Source: Desulfovibrionaceae bacterium (GTDB taxonomy: Bacteria; Desulfobacterota; Desulfovibrionia; Desulfovibrionales; Desulfovibrionaceae). Taken from it: 55,623 nt of DNA. The translations under genes were made by a program, and so were the position numbers. Of this stretch, positions 28,629 through 38,901 are shown one piece after another. The notes under the pieces were generated by a model, which was given only the letters and a program-made list of their open reading frames with translations, was not told the origin of the DNA and searched no databases. The DNA lies in the NCBI GenBank assembly GCA_009773665.1, contig WSYE01000028.1, positions 1 through 55,623 of the forward strand, in the 5' to 3' direction. The first letter of the stretch is position 1. Every line of letters starts with the position of its first letter.

Positions 28629-28802
28629 ATGAAGGGCGATTTTTCTGAGGAGCAGATGGTGAATATCCTGCGAGAGGCTGACCGCGAGCCGGTGGCTGAG
28701 GTCGCCAAGAAGAACGACATCGGCGGAGCAGATTATTTACACTTCGCGGAACGCTTTAGCGGTCTGAGTGCCGATGAGGTGAAGCGGTTGCGGCAGATGT
28801 AG
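28629..28802 (+). pseudogene. IS3-family OrfA remnant
   Basis: A 57-codon frame with FSEEQMVNILREADREPVAE, then VAKKNDI and RFSGLSADEVKRLRQM resembles the start of OrfA in IS3 elements of the IS407/ISD1 type (FSEEQIVxILRExE...KRLRQLEEEN). It stops at RLRQM where OrfA normally continues into a coiled coil, and a segment replaces the turn of the DNA-binding motif. The downstream GGGGCAACTC resembles the right end of the IS2-like element. Confidence 0.6.
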
Positions 28803-28865
28803 AAGGGGCAACTCTAACACACCTAAAGAAGCTCCTGGCTGTACATGTCTTCGAGGGAGAACCAT

Positions 28866-29792
28866 ATGTCAAAAATATTAGGAAAATATATTCAAAGTGT
28901 GTTGTGTTTTTTGCCGTGCGGTGCCTTTTTTGACTGCTTTCTGTCAATTCTATATTTTGTTCTAAAGCAAAAGCGTTTTCCTAACATTCTGCACCCACAG
29001 ACGTTTAACGAATTATTGCTATGTATTAAGATTGGCCCAGAAAGTTATAACCCGCTACGGCAATTTATTTGTGACAAAGAGTTTGTTAAAGATTTTGTTA
29101 GTTCTCGTGTCGGGGATAGTTACAATATAAAGACAATTGCTATTTTGACTTGTGCCAACGATGTATATTCATATAAATTTCAGGATAAGTGTGTAATTAA
29201 GCCTACACACATGAGTGCGGAAGTGATTTTGCGCAAATCAGCTGATGAGACTCTTGATCTGATGAGGATTTGCAAATGGTTTAGTGTCAACTACTACAAG
29301 GAATATAGAGAACCTAACTATCGGTATCTGCAACCAAAGGTGATCGTAGAGGAAATGCTTGAAACAGAATCTGGCACCATCCCTAATGATTATAAATTTT
29401 TTTGTTTTCATGGCAGGCCAATCTTTGTTCAGGTCGATTCGGGTAGATTTGGATCTCACCTTCGCACGTTCTTTAATAGTAAATGGGAACCACTAGGTTT
29501 TACAGTTGAGGCTCTCCCATCTGATTTTCTACAGGTAATGCCTGAGAACTTTGAAGAAATGTTATACGTCGCAGCTATACTTTCAAAACCGTTTGTGTTT
29601 ATCCGTGTTGATCTGTATTCGTTCAACGATATGATAAGAGTTGGCGAGCTTACGAGCTTTCCTTCGAATTGCATGAAGCCGTTCGCTCCACTTTGTTCAG
29701 GTCTTAGTTCAGCTCAAATCGATTTAGTTGTTGGTAAACTTTTCAGTACTCCAGAGGTCGAGACTCTTGATCCATTGCTTGTGACAAGGTGA
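28866..29792 (+). CDS. TupA-like ATP-grasp family protein
   Basis: A 308-residue protein. RFPNILHPQTFNELLLCIKI (about 38-57) and NPLRQFICDKEFVKDFV open the family; DKCVIKPTHMSAEVILRKS (about 112-130) is the nucleotide-binding beta-strand, and VIVEEMLETES with NDYKFFCFHGRP and VDLY...MIRVGELTSFP complete the ATP-grasp core. TupA relatives join amino acids or uronic acids by amide bonds in surface polymers. The ATG at 28866 follows GAGGGAGAA; an upstream start at 28845 would add 7 residues. It is AT-rich and stands between IS remnants. A related fragment lies at 10835-11067. The exact ligation partners are unknown. Confidence 0.75.
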   Translation: MSKILGKYIQSVLCFLPCGAFFDCFLSILYFVLKQKRFPNILHPQTFNELLLCIKIGPESYNPLRQFICDKEFVKDFVSSRVGDSYNIKTIAILTCANDVYSYKFQDKCVIKPTHMSAEVILRKSADETLDLMRICKWFSVNYYKEYREPNYRYLQPKVIVEEMLETESGTIPNDYKFFCFHGRPIFVQVDSGRFGSHLRTFFNSKWEPLGFTVEALPSDFLQVMPENFEEMLYVAAILSKPFVFIRVDLYSFNDMIRVGELTSFPSNCMKPFAPLCSGLSSAQIDLVVGKLFSTPEVETLDPLLVTR

Positions 29793-29807
29793 GGGGCTTG
29801 TCTTAGC

Positions 29808-29936
29808 TCAGTTCGCCTAGCTGCGGGGCTTTCGCCGGTTGGTGGTTCGCTACGAGCATCATGTCGAGAATTTCCTGGCCATGCTTATACTCGGCTACGT
29901 CCTATCCTACCTGGGGCATTTTTGAGATGCGCTCAA
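29808..29936 (+). mobile_element. IS5-family remnant (3' end), plus orientation
   Basis: CTGCGGGGCTTTCGCCGGTTG and TACGAGCATCATGTCGAGAA match the C-terminal [13 protein letters not shown] of the copy at 3449-4278, and the end TTTTGAGATGCGCTCA is that element's left edge read in reverse. It encodes a normal stop (LGHF*) but nothing upstream of FRRL. The following 267 bases to 30203 show no gene. Confidence 0.75.
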
Positions 29937-30203
29937 AATTCTTTGCAACTCTGGTGGATTGAGTTATCAGAACACGACGACAGGGGAGGCATCGCCTGGA
30001 AGTGGCAAAAAACGGTGGCTCAATGGTCAAGGCTTCCTTGTTGTTAAAATCCGTTGGACAAAACCCAATGGGGCCAGAGGACAAGATATAATTGATCTGC
30101 ATGTCTTGCTGGACAGGCGTGGCATCCCGCTTGTCGCTCATCGAAACAGGGTCTAAAAGACATTAGCATAGTAAATACATGCAACTAAGTCTTGTGAGGC
30201 GTA

Positions 30204-31118
30204 ATGGATAAAATTCTTGCTGTTGTACCTGTTCATAATCGGGTAGAAATGACACTTAAAGTATTAAGTAATTTGCTGGAGTTAGAGGCGATAAATTTTC
30301 AACTCGATATATTGGTAGTCGATGATGGTTCCACAGATGGCACCTCTGAAGCCATAATGAAAAATTTCCCGATGGTTATTCTGAAACATGGTGACGGACA
30401 GCTATGGTGGGGAGGGTCAATCAATATAGGATTTGTGTACGCCGCCAAGAATGGCTATACACACGTGTATACGGTCAACAATGATATCGCAATACGACCA
30501 AACGCCCTACGGGTTCTGCATGACTCCTTATGCGGTCGACAAGATATGGTATGCAGTTCACTCTTTGTTAATGACAAGGGGGATACTATTCTTGCTGGGT
30601 GGATGATTACAGGGATATTTAAAAAACTGAAAAGCTGCCACAGTATAAAAGGGTGTTACACTAATGGTGCAAAGCATATACATGTCGACACTCTTTCAAC
30701 AAAATCAACATTAATTCCGATCCAAGTTATTTCGAAAGTAGGCCTTATTGACACAAAACATTTCATCCACAATTATTCTGATATTGACTTTTTTTGCCGA
30801 GTAAAATCTTTTGGATTTAAGAATACAGTTGTGCCAGAGAGCATCATTATTACTGATGGTTCAGACTCTAGCTTCTATCACGTCATCGGCACACAAGGAC
30901 GAATAGCCGTCTTGCTCACATTTTTTGATGTCAAATATGCCAACAACATTAGGACTATTTACCATGCAACTACATTGAGGCAGAAAGTAATTATTGGACA
31001 TATTGCATTTGTAGTACATCTGTTGCCTTATTTGTTCTGGTCAATTTTAAATGTATTTCTTCCGACGGATGCCGTTTTGTGGATAATGAAGCAAAAACGC
31101 AAAGCAACAGGAGGATAG
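30204..31118 (+). CDS. Glycosyltransferase family 2
   Basis: A 304-residue GT-A enzyme. ILAVVPVHNRVEMTLKVL (about 4-21), LDILVVDDGSTDGTSEAI (about 35-52), WWGGSINIGF and TVNNDIAI (NND as DxD-like metal site, about 92-98) define GT2 of the rhamnosyltransferase-like class. A C-terminal hydrophobic stretch (IGHIAFVVHLLPYLFWSIL, about 268-286) may anchor it to the membrane. The gene is AT-rich. Its end lies just before CapA; the two are probably transcribed together. The sugar transferred is unknown. Confidence 0.88.
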   Translation: MDKILAVVPVHNRVEMTLKVLSNLLELEAINFQLDILVVDDGSTDGTSEAIMKNFPMVILKHGDGQLWWGGSINIGFVYAAKNGYTHVYTVNNDIAIRPNALRVLHDSLCGRQDMVCSSLFVNDKGDTILAGWMITGIFKKLKSCHSIKGCYTNGAKHIHVDTLSTKSTLIPIQVISKVGLIDTKHFIHNYSDIDFFCRVKSFGFKNTVVPESIIITDGSDSSFYHVIGTQGRIAVLLTFFDVKYANNIRTIYHATTLRQKVIIGHIAFVVHLLPYLFWSILNVFLPTDAVLWIMKQKRKATGG

Positions 31119-31126
31119 GCACAAAA

Positions 31127-32377
31127 ATGAAGGGGAAACAAAGGCGAGTTGACATTTCCAAAGATACTTTGGACGTCTTGTTTGCGGGAGACTTCTGCCC
31201 AGCTGGGGGGAATATCTATAATGCTTGCATAGAAGGCAAACAATCGCGAATTTTTACAAATATAAAAGATCACCTGATAGATGCAGATATAGTCATGGTG
31301 AATCTTGAATGTCCAGTGACTGAATCTAAATCGAAAATTTGTAAGATTGGCCCTAATATCAAAGCACACCCAGTGACGGCAGTGCTCCTGCGTGAATGCA
31401 ATGTTAAGATTGTCAATATTTCAAACAACCACATCATGGACTATGGTGTCACTGGCTTTAGAGACACAATCAATTTATTGAACTCCATTGGAATAAAACA
31501 CGTTGGTGCTGGAACAAACATAGACGAAGCGCGTAAGCCTATTTACGTTACTGAAAACGAAATTACAATTGCTTTTGCTTCATGTGCTGAGACAGAATTC
31601 AACATCGCAAACGGTGAAAGCGCTGGATGTGCTCCCATGGACGCCTATTTTTTGACCAACACCATCCCAGAGGCCAAATCATTTTCTGACTTTGTTGTTG
31701 TGTCTGCACATTGTGGATCTGAGCACTACCCTTTGCCTAGTCCGAGGATTAAGTCTTTTTGTAGATCTGCCGTTGACCAAGGCGCTTCGCTTGTCATATG
31801 CCACCACACACACACGTTCGGAGGATTTGAAACGTACAAGAGTGGACAAATCTACTATGGTCTTGGTAATTTTCTATTTAACTACACAGGAAAAAATCCT
31901 CCACAGCGCTGGGGTGAGGGGTTACTTATAGGTGTTTCTTTTCGTAAAGGATCACCACCAACATGCAAAGTCATCCCATACAAGTTTAATAATACGACGA
32001 ACTTTTTTGAAGGCGCAACCTCTGCTTCTGTTCGCGCGATCACAGCATCGGTCGACATGCTTTCTTATATAATAGCCAACGATGAGCGTCTACTACGCGT
32101 TTGGAAAGCTTACTCGTTACGTCAGTATAATGACTGGTATCGACCAGTTCTAGCAAAGAATGCCTGGCGCTGCTTTGGCAACACAAAGGCAAGGAGTATG
32201 CTGGAATGGCACTATTTTGCAAACCAGTCACACAGCGATATAATCACAACTGCGCTTAACTCAATTCGCGTTGGTGACTTTCCTGACGTTAAACAGATCG
32301 ATGAGCAGCTATCTAAAATATTCCATCGAAGGACCATGCTAGATCGATTTATCGCAATCTCACGGTATTTACGCTAG
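31127..32377 (+). CDS. CapA-family protein (poly-gamma-glutamate synthesis-like phosphoesterase fold)
   Basis: A 416-residue protein with the CapA/metallophosphatase fold: LFAGDFCPAG (about 17-26), MVNLECPVT, VNISNNHIMDYG (about 100-111), SAHCGSEHYPLPSP and CHHTHTFGGFETYKSGQIYY, the metal-binding His cluster. PgsA/CapA proteins act at the membrane in poly-gamma-glutamate export, and relatives occur in glycan clusters with amide modifications. The ATG at 31127 has GGAGG upstream at long spacing; the frame is open to 31079 inside the GT2 gene. The pairing with a TupA-like ligase suggests an amino-acid-bearing polymer, which is inference. Confidence 0.8.
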   Translation: MKGKQRRVDISKDTLDVLFAGDFCPAGGNIYNACIEGKQSRIFTNIKDHLIDADIVMVNLECPVTESKSKICKIGPNIKAHPVTAVLLRECNVKIVNISNNHIMDYGVTGFRDTINLLNSIGIKHVGAGTNIDEARKPIYVTENEITIAFASCAETEFNIANGESAGCAPMDAYFLTNTIPEAKSFSDFVVVSAHCGSEHYPLPSPRIKSFCRSAVDQGASLVICHHTHTFGGFETYKSGQIYYGLGNFLFNYTGKNPPQRWGEGLLIGVSFRKGSPPTCKVIPYKFNNTTNFFEGATSASVRAITASVDMLSYIIANDERLLRVWKAYSLRQYNDWYRPVLAKNAWRCFGNTKARSMLEWHYFANQSHSDIITTALNSIRVGDFPDVKQIDEQLSKIFHRRTMLDRFIAISRYLR

Positions 32378-32451
32378 TCTTCAACTTCATTATTCCCAAC
32401 ATTGTAAAGTCCCCTGTTTTAGGGACAGCTAGGAGTAGAGACTCTGGGTTG

Positions 32452-32690
32452 GCTTCAGGGCGCTTCCGTCCTGAGAATCCAAAGGATGCCGCCAATCACC
32501 TCGCGTGGGTCTCGGGCGGGTCTGCCTTGCCGTCCTCCCAGACATTGGGGGGTAGGAATCAGGGGCGCGATCAGCTCCCATTGCTCACTTGTTAGGGCAT
32601 GAAGGCCCATTCGCGAATATTCGGCGAAGGTATAAAACCATTCCATGCATTAGGCAATACTATATTTGATATCGTCTTTAGTCTTGAGCC
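32452..32690 (-). mobile_element. IS5-family remnant (5' end)
   Basis: The minus strand gives [22 protein letters not shown], then [20 protein letters not shown], the start of the transposase also found at 3459-4241, here in frame at the beginning. It breaks off after the RTEAP codons near 32452. The upstream flank of the start codon also matches that of the 4-kb copy, to about 32690. Confidence 0.8.
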
Positions 32691-32773
32691 ATTCGCTGAG
32701 GTTCTCGTCATCGAACTGACGCTGCAAGGCTGTTTTCTTGGGAGGTTATTAACCTTGTATCGGCGATGATGGG

Positions 32774-33043
32774 CTACTCGGCTTCCAGCTCAGCTGCTTC
32801 ACCGACAGCGTCGGGTGGGTCAGTGGTGATGATCGAGATATAATTTTTCGATTTGGGACACAACGCCAACACACGATCCTTGAAGTCTTTTGTGTTCTCG
32901 CCTTCAAGGCGGTGGACGGCCACCCCGTTGACATAAACCACCTGGGGGTCGTGGGTCATGTACATTACAAGGTGATGTATCAGGGGCTTGGCTGCTTCTT
33001 TGGCCTCAAGAGCATGGATGCGACGGTTCAGCCCCTTACTCAT
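32774..33043 (-). CDS. Hypothetical protein paired with the DUF5681-like gene
   Basis: An 89-residue protein starting SKGLNRRIHALEAKEAA and ending in an acidic tail. I do not recognise it. Its ATGA overlaps the stop of the DUF5681-like gene, so they are translationally coupled. Such small genes are common in prophages and integrative elements, which would fit the island edge. About 80 bases downstream, at 32651-32740, a fragment encoding KTALQRQFDDENLSEWLKTK on the minus strand ends in a stop; its source is unknown. Confidence 0.6.
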   Translation of the reverse strand: MSKGLNRRIHALEAKEAAKPLIHHLVMYMTHDPQVVYVNGVAVHRLEGENTKDFKDRVLALCPKSKNYISIITTDPPDAVGEAAELEAE

Positions 33044-33495
33044 CGTTTTTTCTCCCGTTGCGCCGCTTCCAAGGCGGCCAGACGTGTCTCCAGATCCACA
33101 ATCTCAATCGTCTTGCGATGCCCTTCAATGAGTCCAGCGAGGGCCACGCCTTCGAGTGGCGTCAGCTTCCCGGCCACCACAGAGCGGAGTACTGCGGCGC
33201 TTGCCGCTATCATATTTTCCGGTAGCAGTTCGGGCAGTTCCACGGCGTCCGGGTCTATGGTCCTATCCTTTGCCGGGGGCGCGATGCGCTCCAGGCATAA
33301 GCGCAGGGCCGTGGTGTCGCCAGCCAGCGCCATTTCCACGGCCTTCCTGGTCAACGCCTCGCCTTCACCTTCCAAGAGTGCCAGGGCGGCGCGTGTGGCC
33401 TTGTGGCGCGTTCCTACGGGTTTGCCCTTGGGGTTGCCGCTGGTGCCCTTGGGAAAGGGCTTGCCACGCTGTTTTGTCGCTGCATTTTCAGCCAA
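33040..33495 (-). CDS. DUF5681 domain protein (mobile-element associated)
   Basis: A 151-residue protein from a TTG that has GGAG eight bases upstream. GKPFPKGTSGNPKGKPVGTR (about 10-29) and ALTRKAVEMALAGDTTALRL with CLERIAPPAKDR are the DUF5681 signature, known from phages and integrative elements of proteobacteria. The C-terminal third is a charged helix (VDLETRLAALEAAQREKKR). No methionine start is in frame nearby. The gene is GC-rich, unlike the AT-rich glycan genes, and sits at the boundary between the island and core genome. Confidence 0.75.
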   Translation of the reverse strand: MAENAATKQRGKPFPKGTSGNPKGKPVGTRHKATRAALALLEGEGEALTRKAVEMALAGDTTALRLCLERIAPPAKDRTIDPDAVELPELLPENMIAASAAVLRSVVAGKLTPLEGVALAGLIEGHRKTIEIVDLETRLAALEAAQREKKR

Positions 33496-33971
33496 TGCTT
33501 GCACTCCTTTGCACTGTCGATGTCGTCGGTCTTGACGATGCGCTCCTGCCGAACATATTTTGCCAGCATGCATGACGGGCCAGACAGTGGCAAGCAGGGT
33601 CTGCGCATTCCTCCGCCAGCAGGCTTGAACGGCCTCTGCCCCGAGCACCGGCGGTGGCGGTGGTGGCGGCGGCGACGGGAAATAGCCTGAACACCGCAAA
33701 GTATTGCTGTCGCTCACCGCTGAGCTGAAGAGCCTGCGGAGCGTTGCTTCTGTAGAAGGCAACTGACACGCACAAAGGTTTCCCCTCGGCGTCAAAGACA
33801 AGGCCGCAATCCGCAAGGGTTGCGGCCTGTTTGTTCAGGCGGACCAGGGGGCACGTGGAGAGCGGGAGCTGGTTCTGGAAAGGCTCCCCGTGAGAAAAGT
33901 GCAGGGCAGGGCTTTACGCGGATTGCGTTGCACGGTAATACGTATTGTCGAAGTGTTTTGGAGGTGTTCCC
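33496..33971. other. Gap at the island/core boundary
   Basis: About 475 bases. A minus-strand frame (33488-33895) stays open and reads LADCGLVFDAEGKPLCVSVA, which looks protein-like, but it has no start codon or family I know and may be a broken gene. A GGC/GGT-rich run lies near 33648-33677. The promoter of the downstream binding-protein gene should be in the last 100 bases. Confidence 0.45.
33802..33828. terminator. Hairpin followed by TGTTTGTT
   Basis: GGCCGCAA and TTGCGGCC can pair across CCGCAAGG, followed on the plus side by TGTTTGTT. It could be a terminator reading rightward, ending a transcript entering from the island, or merely a hairpin in the minus-strand frame noted for this gap. 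Confidence 0.35.
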
Positions 33972-35228
33972 ATGCATCTGGCTGCTCGCTTGATCCTGCC
34001 GTGTGCGCTCTTGGGCGCCATCTTTTTGTGGAGCGGCTGCGCGCCCGCGCCGGAGCCCTGTCCGGACAAGCTGGGCTGCGTGGACATCGGCCCGGGCGAG
34101 CCCCTGAAGCTCGGCGTCATCCAGGCCCTCACCGGCAAGGTGGCCAGCCTGGGCCAGGAGCAGGTGCGCGGCCTGGAGCTGGCCCTGGCCCGGCGCGGCG
34201 ACCTGGTCCTGGGGCACAAGGTGCAGCTTTTGACCGAGGACACCGGCTGCAGGCCCGAGGGCGGGGCCAATGCGGCCCTGAAGGTCGTGGCCGACCCCAA
34301 GGTTGTGGCCATCTTCGGCACCACCTGCTCCGGCGACGCCGCCACTGCGGCCGAGGTCATGTCCAAGGCCGGGCTGAGCATGATCTCCGGCAACAACAGC
34401 GCTCCATTCCTTACGTCCATCGGCGGCCAGCGCGCGCCCAAGTGGGCCGCCGGGTATCTGCGCACCGCTCCCAACGAGGAGTCCGCAGGCCCCGCCGCAG
34501 CGCGCCACGCCTTTGTGCAGCTGGGCATCCGCAAGGCCGCCACCATCAACGACGGCGACATCTACACCCGGGGCCTCACCGAGGGCTTCCGCCAGGAGTT
34601 CGAGAAGCTGGGCGGCCGGGTCGTGCTGGACGCCACGGTGAACAAGAACGACATCAACATGGAGCCCGTGCTCACGGCCGTGGTCAACGCCAAGGCCGAC
34701 CTGCTGTTCTTCCCGCTGTTCCAGCCCGAGGGCAACCACGTGCTGCTCCAGGCCAGGAAGATGCCATCCCTGGCCAAGACCGTGCTCATGAGCGACGGCT
34801 CCCTCATCGAGGGCAGCTTCATCGAGGCCGTGAAGGAGGCCGCCATCGGCATGTACTTCGTGGGGCCGACCCCGCCCGCCAAGTCGCCCGGGCTGGAGAC
34901 GCTGGCCGCCGAGTACCAGGCCCGCTACGCCATGCCCGCGCCGACCATCTACTACATCAGCGCCTTTGACGCCGCGAACATCCTGCTTGCGGCCATCGAG
35001 AAGGTGGCCGTGAAGGGCAAGGACGGCTGGCTGCGCATCGGCCGCCAGGCCCTGCGCGACGCCCTGTACGCCACGGCGAACCATCCCGGCCTGTCCGGCC
35101 AGCTCACCTGCAACGAATTTGGCGACTGCGCGGCCCAGAGCTTCAATGTCCTGCGCTTGACGGACCCCGCGGCGGGCGTTGAGGGGCTCAAGGGCAACGT
35201 GGTCTTCACCTTTGCCCCTGGACAATGA
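33972..35228 (+). CDS. Periplasmic binding lipoprotein (Leu/Ile/Val-binding type)
   Basis: A 418-residue exported lipoprotein: LILPCALLGAIFLWSGC places the acylated Cys near 23. The mature part has KLGVIQALTGKVASLGQEQV, GHKVQLLTEDTGC, AIFGTTCSGDAATAAEVM and TIYYISAFDAANILLAAIEK, the two-lobed periplasmic binding fold of branched-chain amino-acid receptors. No permease or ATPase gene is nearby. GGAGG seven bases before the ATG at 33972 fixes the start. Its TGA overlaps the ATG of a diguanylate cyclase, so it is more likely a sensor component than a transporter part. The ligand is unknown. Confidence 0.88.
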   Translation: MHLAARLILPCALLGAIFLWSGCAPAPEPCPDKLGCVDIGPGEPLKLGVIQALTGKVASLGQEQVRGLELALARRGDLVLGHKVQLLTEDTGCRPEGGANAALKVVADPKVVAIFGTTCSGDAATAAEVMSKAGLSMISGNNSAPFLTSIGGQRAPKWAAGYLRTAPNEESAGPAAARHAFVQLGIRKAATINDGDIYTRGLTEGFRQEFEKLGGRVVLDATVNKNDINMEPVLTAVVNAKADLLFFPLFQPEGNHVLLQARKMPSLAKTVLMSDGSLIEGSFIEAVKEAAIGMYFVGPTPPAKSPGLETLAAEYQARYAMPAPTIYYISAFDAANILLAAIEKVAVKGKDGWLRIGRQALRDALYATANHPGLSGQLTCNEFGDCAAQSFNVLRLTDPAAGVEGLKGNVVFTFAPGQ

Positions 35229-36955
35229 ACCGCCTGAGCACACTTTCTCGCCACTGGCGCAACCAGAGCATCACCGTCAAATTCGGTTTTGCTTTCTCCC
35301 TGCTTTTGGCCCTGCTGGCGCTGGAGGCGCTGGTGGGCTATGCCGCCCTGAATGCGTCCCTGAAGGCCGAGTCCGAGATCCTGACCAGCGTGGAGATCCG
35401 CCAGCGGGTCTTTGAGATGGACGGCGAGCTGGAAAAGGCCCGCCGCCTGCACCGCGACTTTTTTCTCAAGTACCCCGAGATCGGCTTTGCCAAGGCCCAC
35501 GAGCAGTACTTTCTGCCCGCCAAGGCGGTCATCGCCCGCGTGGTGGCCGTCAGCGACGACCTGCGCCAGCTCGTGGCGGCCTCCAACGTCAGCGTGACCC
35601 TGCGCGAACGCAACAAGGACATCACCCTGTACCTGTCCTCGGCCCAGCGTTTTGCGGAGATCTTCGAGGAGCTGGTGAGCCTGGTGACGGTTTTGGCCGC
35701 GCCGGGCAATGGCCTCCTGGGCCAGCTGGCTCCCCTGAACGAGGGCTTGGCCAAGGCTGTGCGCGGCTCCACAGAGGCCCAGCTGGTCTTTCTGGAAATG
35801 GAGCGGCATGTGCACGAGTACCTCATCACCAGGCAGCGGCCGCACCTGCAGATGGCCCTGAACACGGGCTTTGAGCTGGAGCGGCTGCTCCGTTCCGCGC
35901 CGGGCCTGGAGCCCGGCCGCCGGGACGAGGCCCGGCTGTTGCTGCGCGACTATCTGACCGTGGCCGGGCGCATTCCGGACATCGACGTGCAGATCCGCGG
36001 CCGCTTCAACGACTTTGCCCTGCAGGCCCAGGCCGTGGACCCCATCTCCCGCGACCTCAAGGCCCTGGCCGCCCTGGAGGTGGAGCGGGCCAGGGGGCGC
36101 ATCGACGGCGCCCGCCGGCTGGCCAGCGTGGCCATCATCGCCACGGCCCTGACCGGTCTGGCCTTTGCCCTGGCCGTGGCGGGCCTGATCCACGCCAGCG
36201 TGACCCGCAAGATCATGGCCCTGACCCAGACCGCCGAGGAGCTGCACGCAGGCAACCTGAACGCCCGGACCCAGGTGCAGAGCGGCGACGAGATCGGCGT
36301 GCTGGCCGCCACCTTCAACGACATGGCCGCGCGCATGCAGGATCTGGTGGGCAACCTTGAGGCCAATGTGGCCCAGCGCACCGAGGAGCTGGGCTCGGCC
36401 AACGACAAGCTGGAGCAGGCCGTGCGGGAGCTGGACGAAAAGAACCAGGCCCTGAATGTCCTGACCCGCACCGAGCGCCTCACCGGCCTGGCCAACCGGC
36501 GCAGGCTGGAGGAGTCCCTGCAGACGGAAGTGCTGCGCGCCCGGCGCTATGGCAAGCTCTTCTCCATCATCCTGCTCGACATCGACCACTTCAAGAGCAT
36601 CAACGACCGCTACGGCCACCAGGCCGGGGACAACGTGCTCATCGCCATTGCCGGGGTGCTCACGCGCACGGCGCGCGAGACCGACGTGGTGGGCCGCTTT
36701 GGCGGCGAGGAGTTTTTGCTGGTCTGCCCGGAGACGGAGATTCAGGTGGTGGCGGCCCTGGCCGAGCGGCTGCGGCTGGAATTCGCCAGCACGGACTTCC
36801 CCCTGGTGGGGCAGGTCACCTCCAGCTTCGGCGTGGCGGCCTTCAGCCAGGGCGACAGCGTGAAGTCGCTGGTGCAGCGCGCGGACGAGGCCCTGTACCG
36901 GGCCAAGAACAACGGCCGCAACTGCGTGGAGGTGGCCGAGAACGGAGTCGGCTGA
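35225..36955 (+). CDS. Membrane diguanylate cyclase (HAMP-GGDEF)
   Basis: A 576-residue protein. TM1 lies at about 20-42, then a mostly helical periplasmic domain (about 43-298, repeated charged helices such as [18 protein letters not shown]), TM2 at about 300-322, HAMP to about 375, a coiled coil, and GGDEF at about 415-570. The catalytic GGEEF is at 493-497 and the inhibitory RxxD (RETD) lies five residues before it, so feedback control by c-di-GMP is expected. It overlaps the binding-lipoprotein gene by 4 bases. The likely role is ligand-controlled c-di-GMP synthesis, possibly acting on the polysaccharide, which is inference. Confidence 0.92.
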   Translation: MNRLSTLSRHWRNQSITVKFGFAFSLLLALLALEALVGYAALNASLKAESEILTSVEIRQRVFEMDGELEKARRLHRDFFLKYPEIGFAKAHEQYFLPAKAVIARVVAVSDDLRQLVAASNVSVTLRERNKDITLYLSSAQRFAEIFEELVSLVTVLAAPGNGLLGQLAPLNEGLAKAVRGSTEAQLVFLEMERHVHEYLITRQRPHLQMALNTGFELERLLRSAPGLEPGRRDEARLLLRDYLTVAGRIPDIDVQIRGRFNDFALQAQAVDPISRDLKALAALEVERARGRIDGARRLASVAIIATALTGLAFALAVAGLIHASVTRKIMALTQTAEELHAGNLNARTQVQSGDEIGVLAATFNDMAARMQDLVGNLEANVAQRTEELGSANDKLEQAVRELDEKNQALNVLTRTERLTGLANRRRLEESLQTEVLRARRYGKLFSIILLDIDHFKSINDRYGHQAGDNVLIAIAGVLTRTARETDVVGRFGGEEFLLVCPETEIQVVAALAERLRLEFASTDFPLVGQVTSSFGVAAFSQGDSVKSLVQRADEALYRAKNNGRNCVEVAENGVG

Positions 36956-37139
36956 AGCCGCGCACCTCTTCTTGCCAGCCGCCGCCATTTTCTCCGCTTA
37001 TCGTGCAACATCCCGTTTTTTAAGGCAGAAAAAAGCGCTTTCCCCACCGCCCGGTTTTGGGGTAAATGGGTTGGTTCTGATGTTTGAGAATCCGGCCTGG
37101 CGGGCGCATGCCCCCACGGCCCAAGAGCGAGGACCGCCC

Positions 37140-38357
<1,218 letters not shown>

Positions 38358-38404
38358 CGCGGCCCCAGACTCTACGCACGACACTTCCCGAACGGAGGAC
38401 AACC

Positions 38405-38875
38405 ATGCCGCATATCAAGACAGTCGAAGGACTCCTGGACGCCAAGGGACTGAAAGTGGCCATCCTGGCCAGCCGCTTCAACGATTTCATCGTGGACAAG
38501 CTGGTGGGCGGGGCCGTGGATGCCCTGGTCCGGCACGGCGCCAGCCGCGAGGACCTGACCATCGTGCGCATCCCCGGCGCCTTTGAGATGCCCCTGGTGG
38601 CCCAGCGCCTGGCGGCCTCCAAGAAGTACGACGGACTGGTCTGCCTGGGCGCCGTGATCCGCGGCGCCACCCCGCACTTTGACTTCGTGGCCAACGAGTG
38701 CGCCAAGGGCCTGGCTCAGGTCAGCCTGGAGCACTCCATCCCGCTGGGCTTCGGCGTGCTGACCACGGACAACCTGGAGCAGGCCATCGAACGCGCTGGC
38801 TCCAAGGCCGGCAACAAGGGCGTCGACGCCGCCATGGCCATGCTCGAGACCGCCCGCGTTCTCGCGCAGCTCTAG
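38405..38875 (+). CDS. ribH: 6,7-dimethyl-8-ribityllumazine synthase
   Basis: A 156-residue lumazine synthase, normal length. [20 protein letters not shown] (about 19-38), [17 protein letters not shown] and [19 protein letters not shown] carry the substrate-binding and active-site residues, with the catalytic His near 88. It condenses the two products of the RibBA branches to lumazine, the precursor of riboflavin. It follows ribBA after 47 bases, with GGAGGA upstream. Confidence 0.96.
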   Translation: MPHIKTVEGLLDAKGLKVAILASRFNDFIVDKLVGGAVDALVRHGASREDLTIVRIPGAFEMPLVAQRLAASKKYDGLVCLGAVIRGATPHFDFVANECAKGLAQVSLEHSIPLGFGVLTTDNLEQAIERAGSKAGNKGVDAAMAMLETARVLAQL

Positions 38876-38901
38876 CGCGCCCGGAGTTATTGGTGGCAGC
38901 A

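Noticed and set aside
33648-33677. GGC/GGT run encoding polyproline on the minus strand
   Set aside because: It lies in a frame upstream of the DUF5681 start that has no family or start codon; treated as a simple repeat in a gap.
33040-33816. Longer 258-residue version of the DUF5681 protein
   Set aside because: The upstream part is a proline run and unrelated sequence; the TTG at 33495 has a ribosome site and begins right at the conserved domain.
34952-36988. 678-codon minus-strand frame opposite the diguanylate cyclase
   Set aside because: Low-complexity His/Gly/Gln composition and full overlap with a clear HAMP-GGDEF gene mark it as a shadow.
36956-37139. Possible FMN riboswitch before ribBA
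   Set aside because: I looked for the conserved RFN-element segments and found none in the 184 bases.
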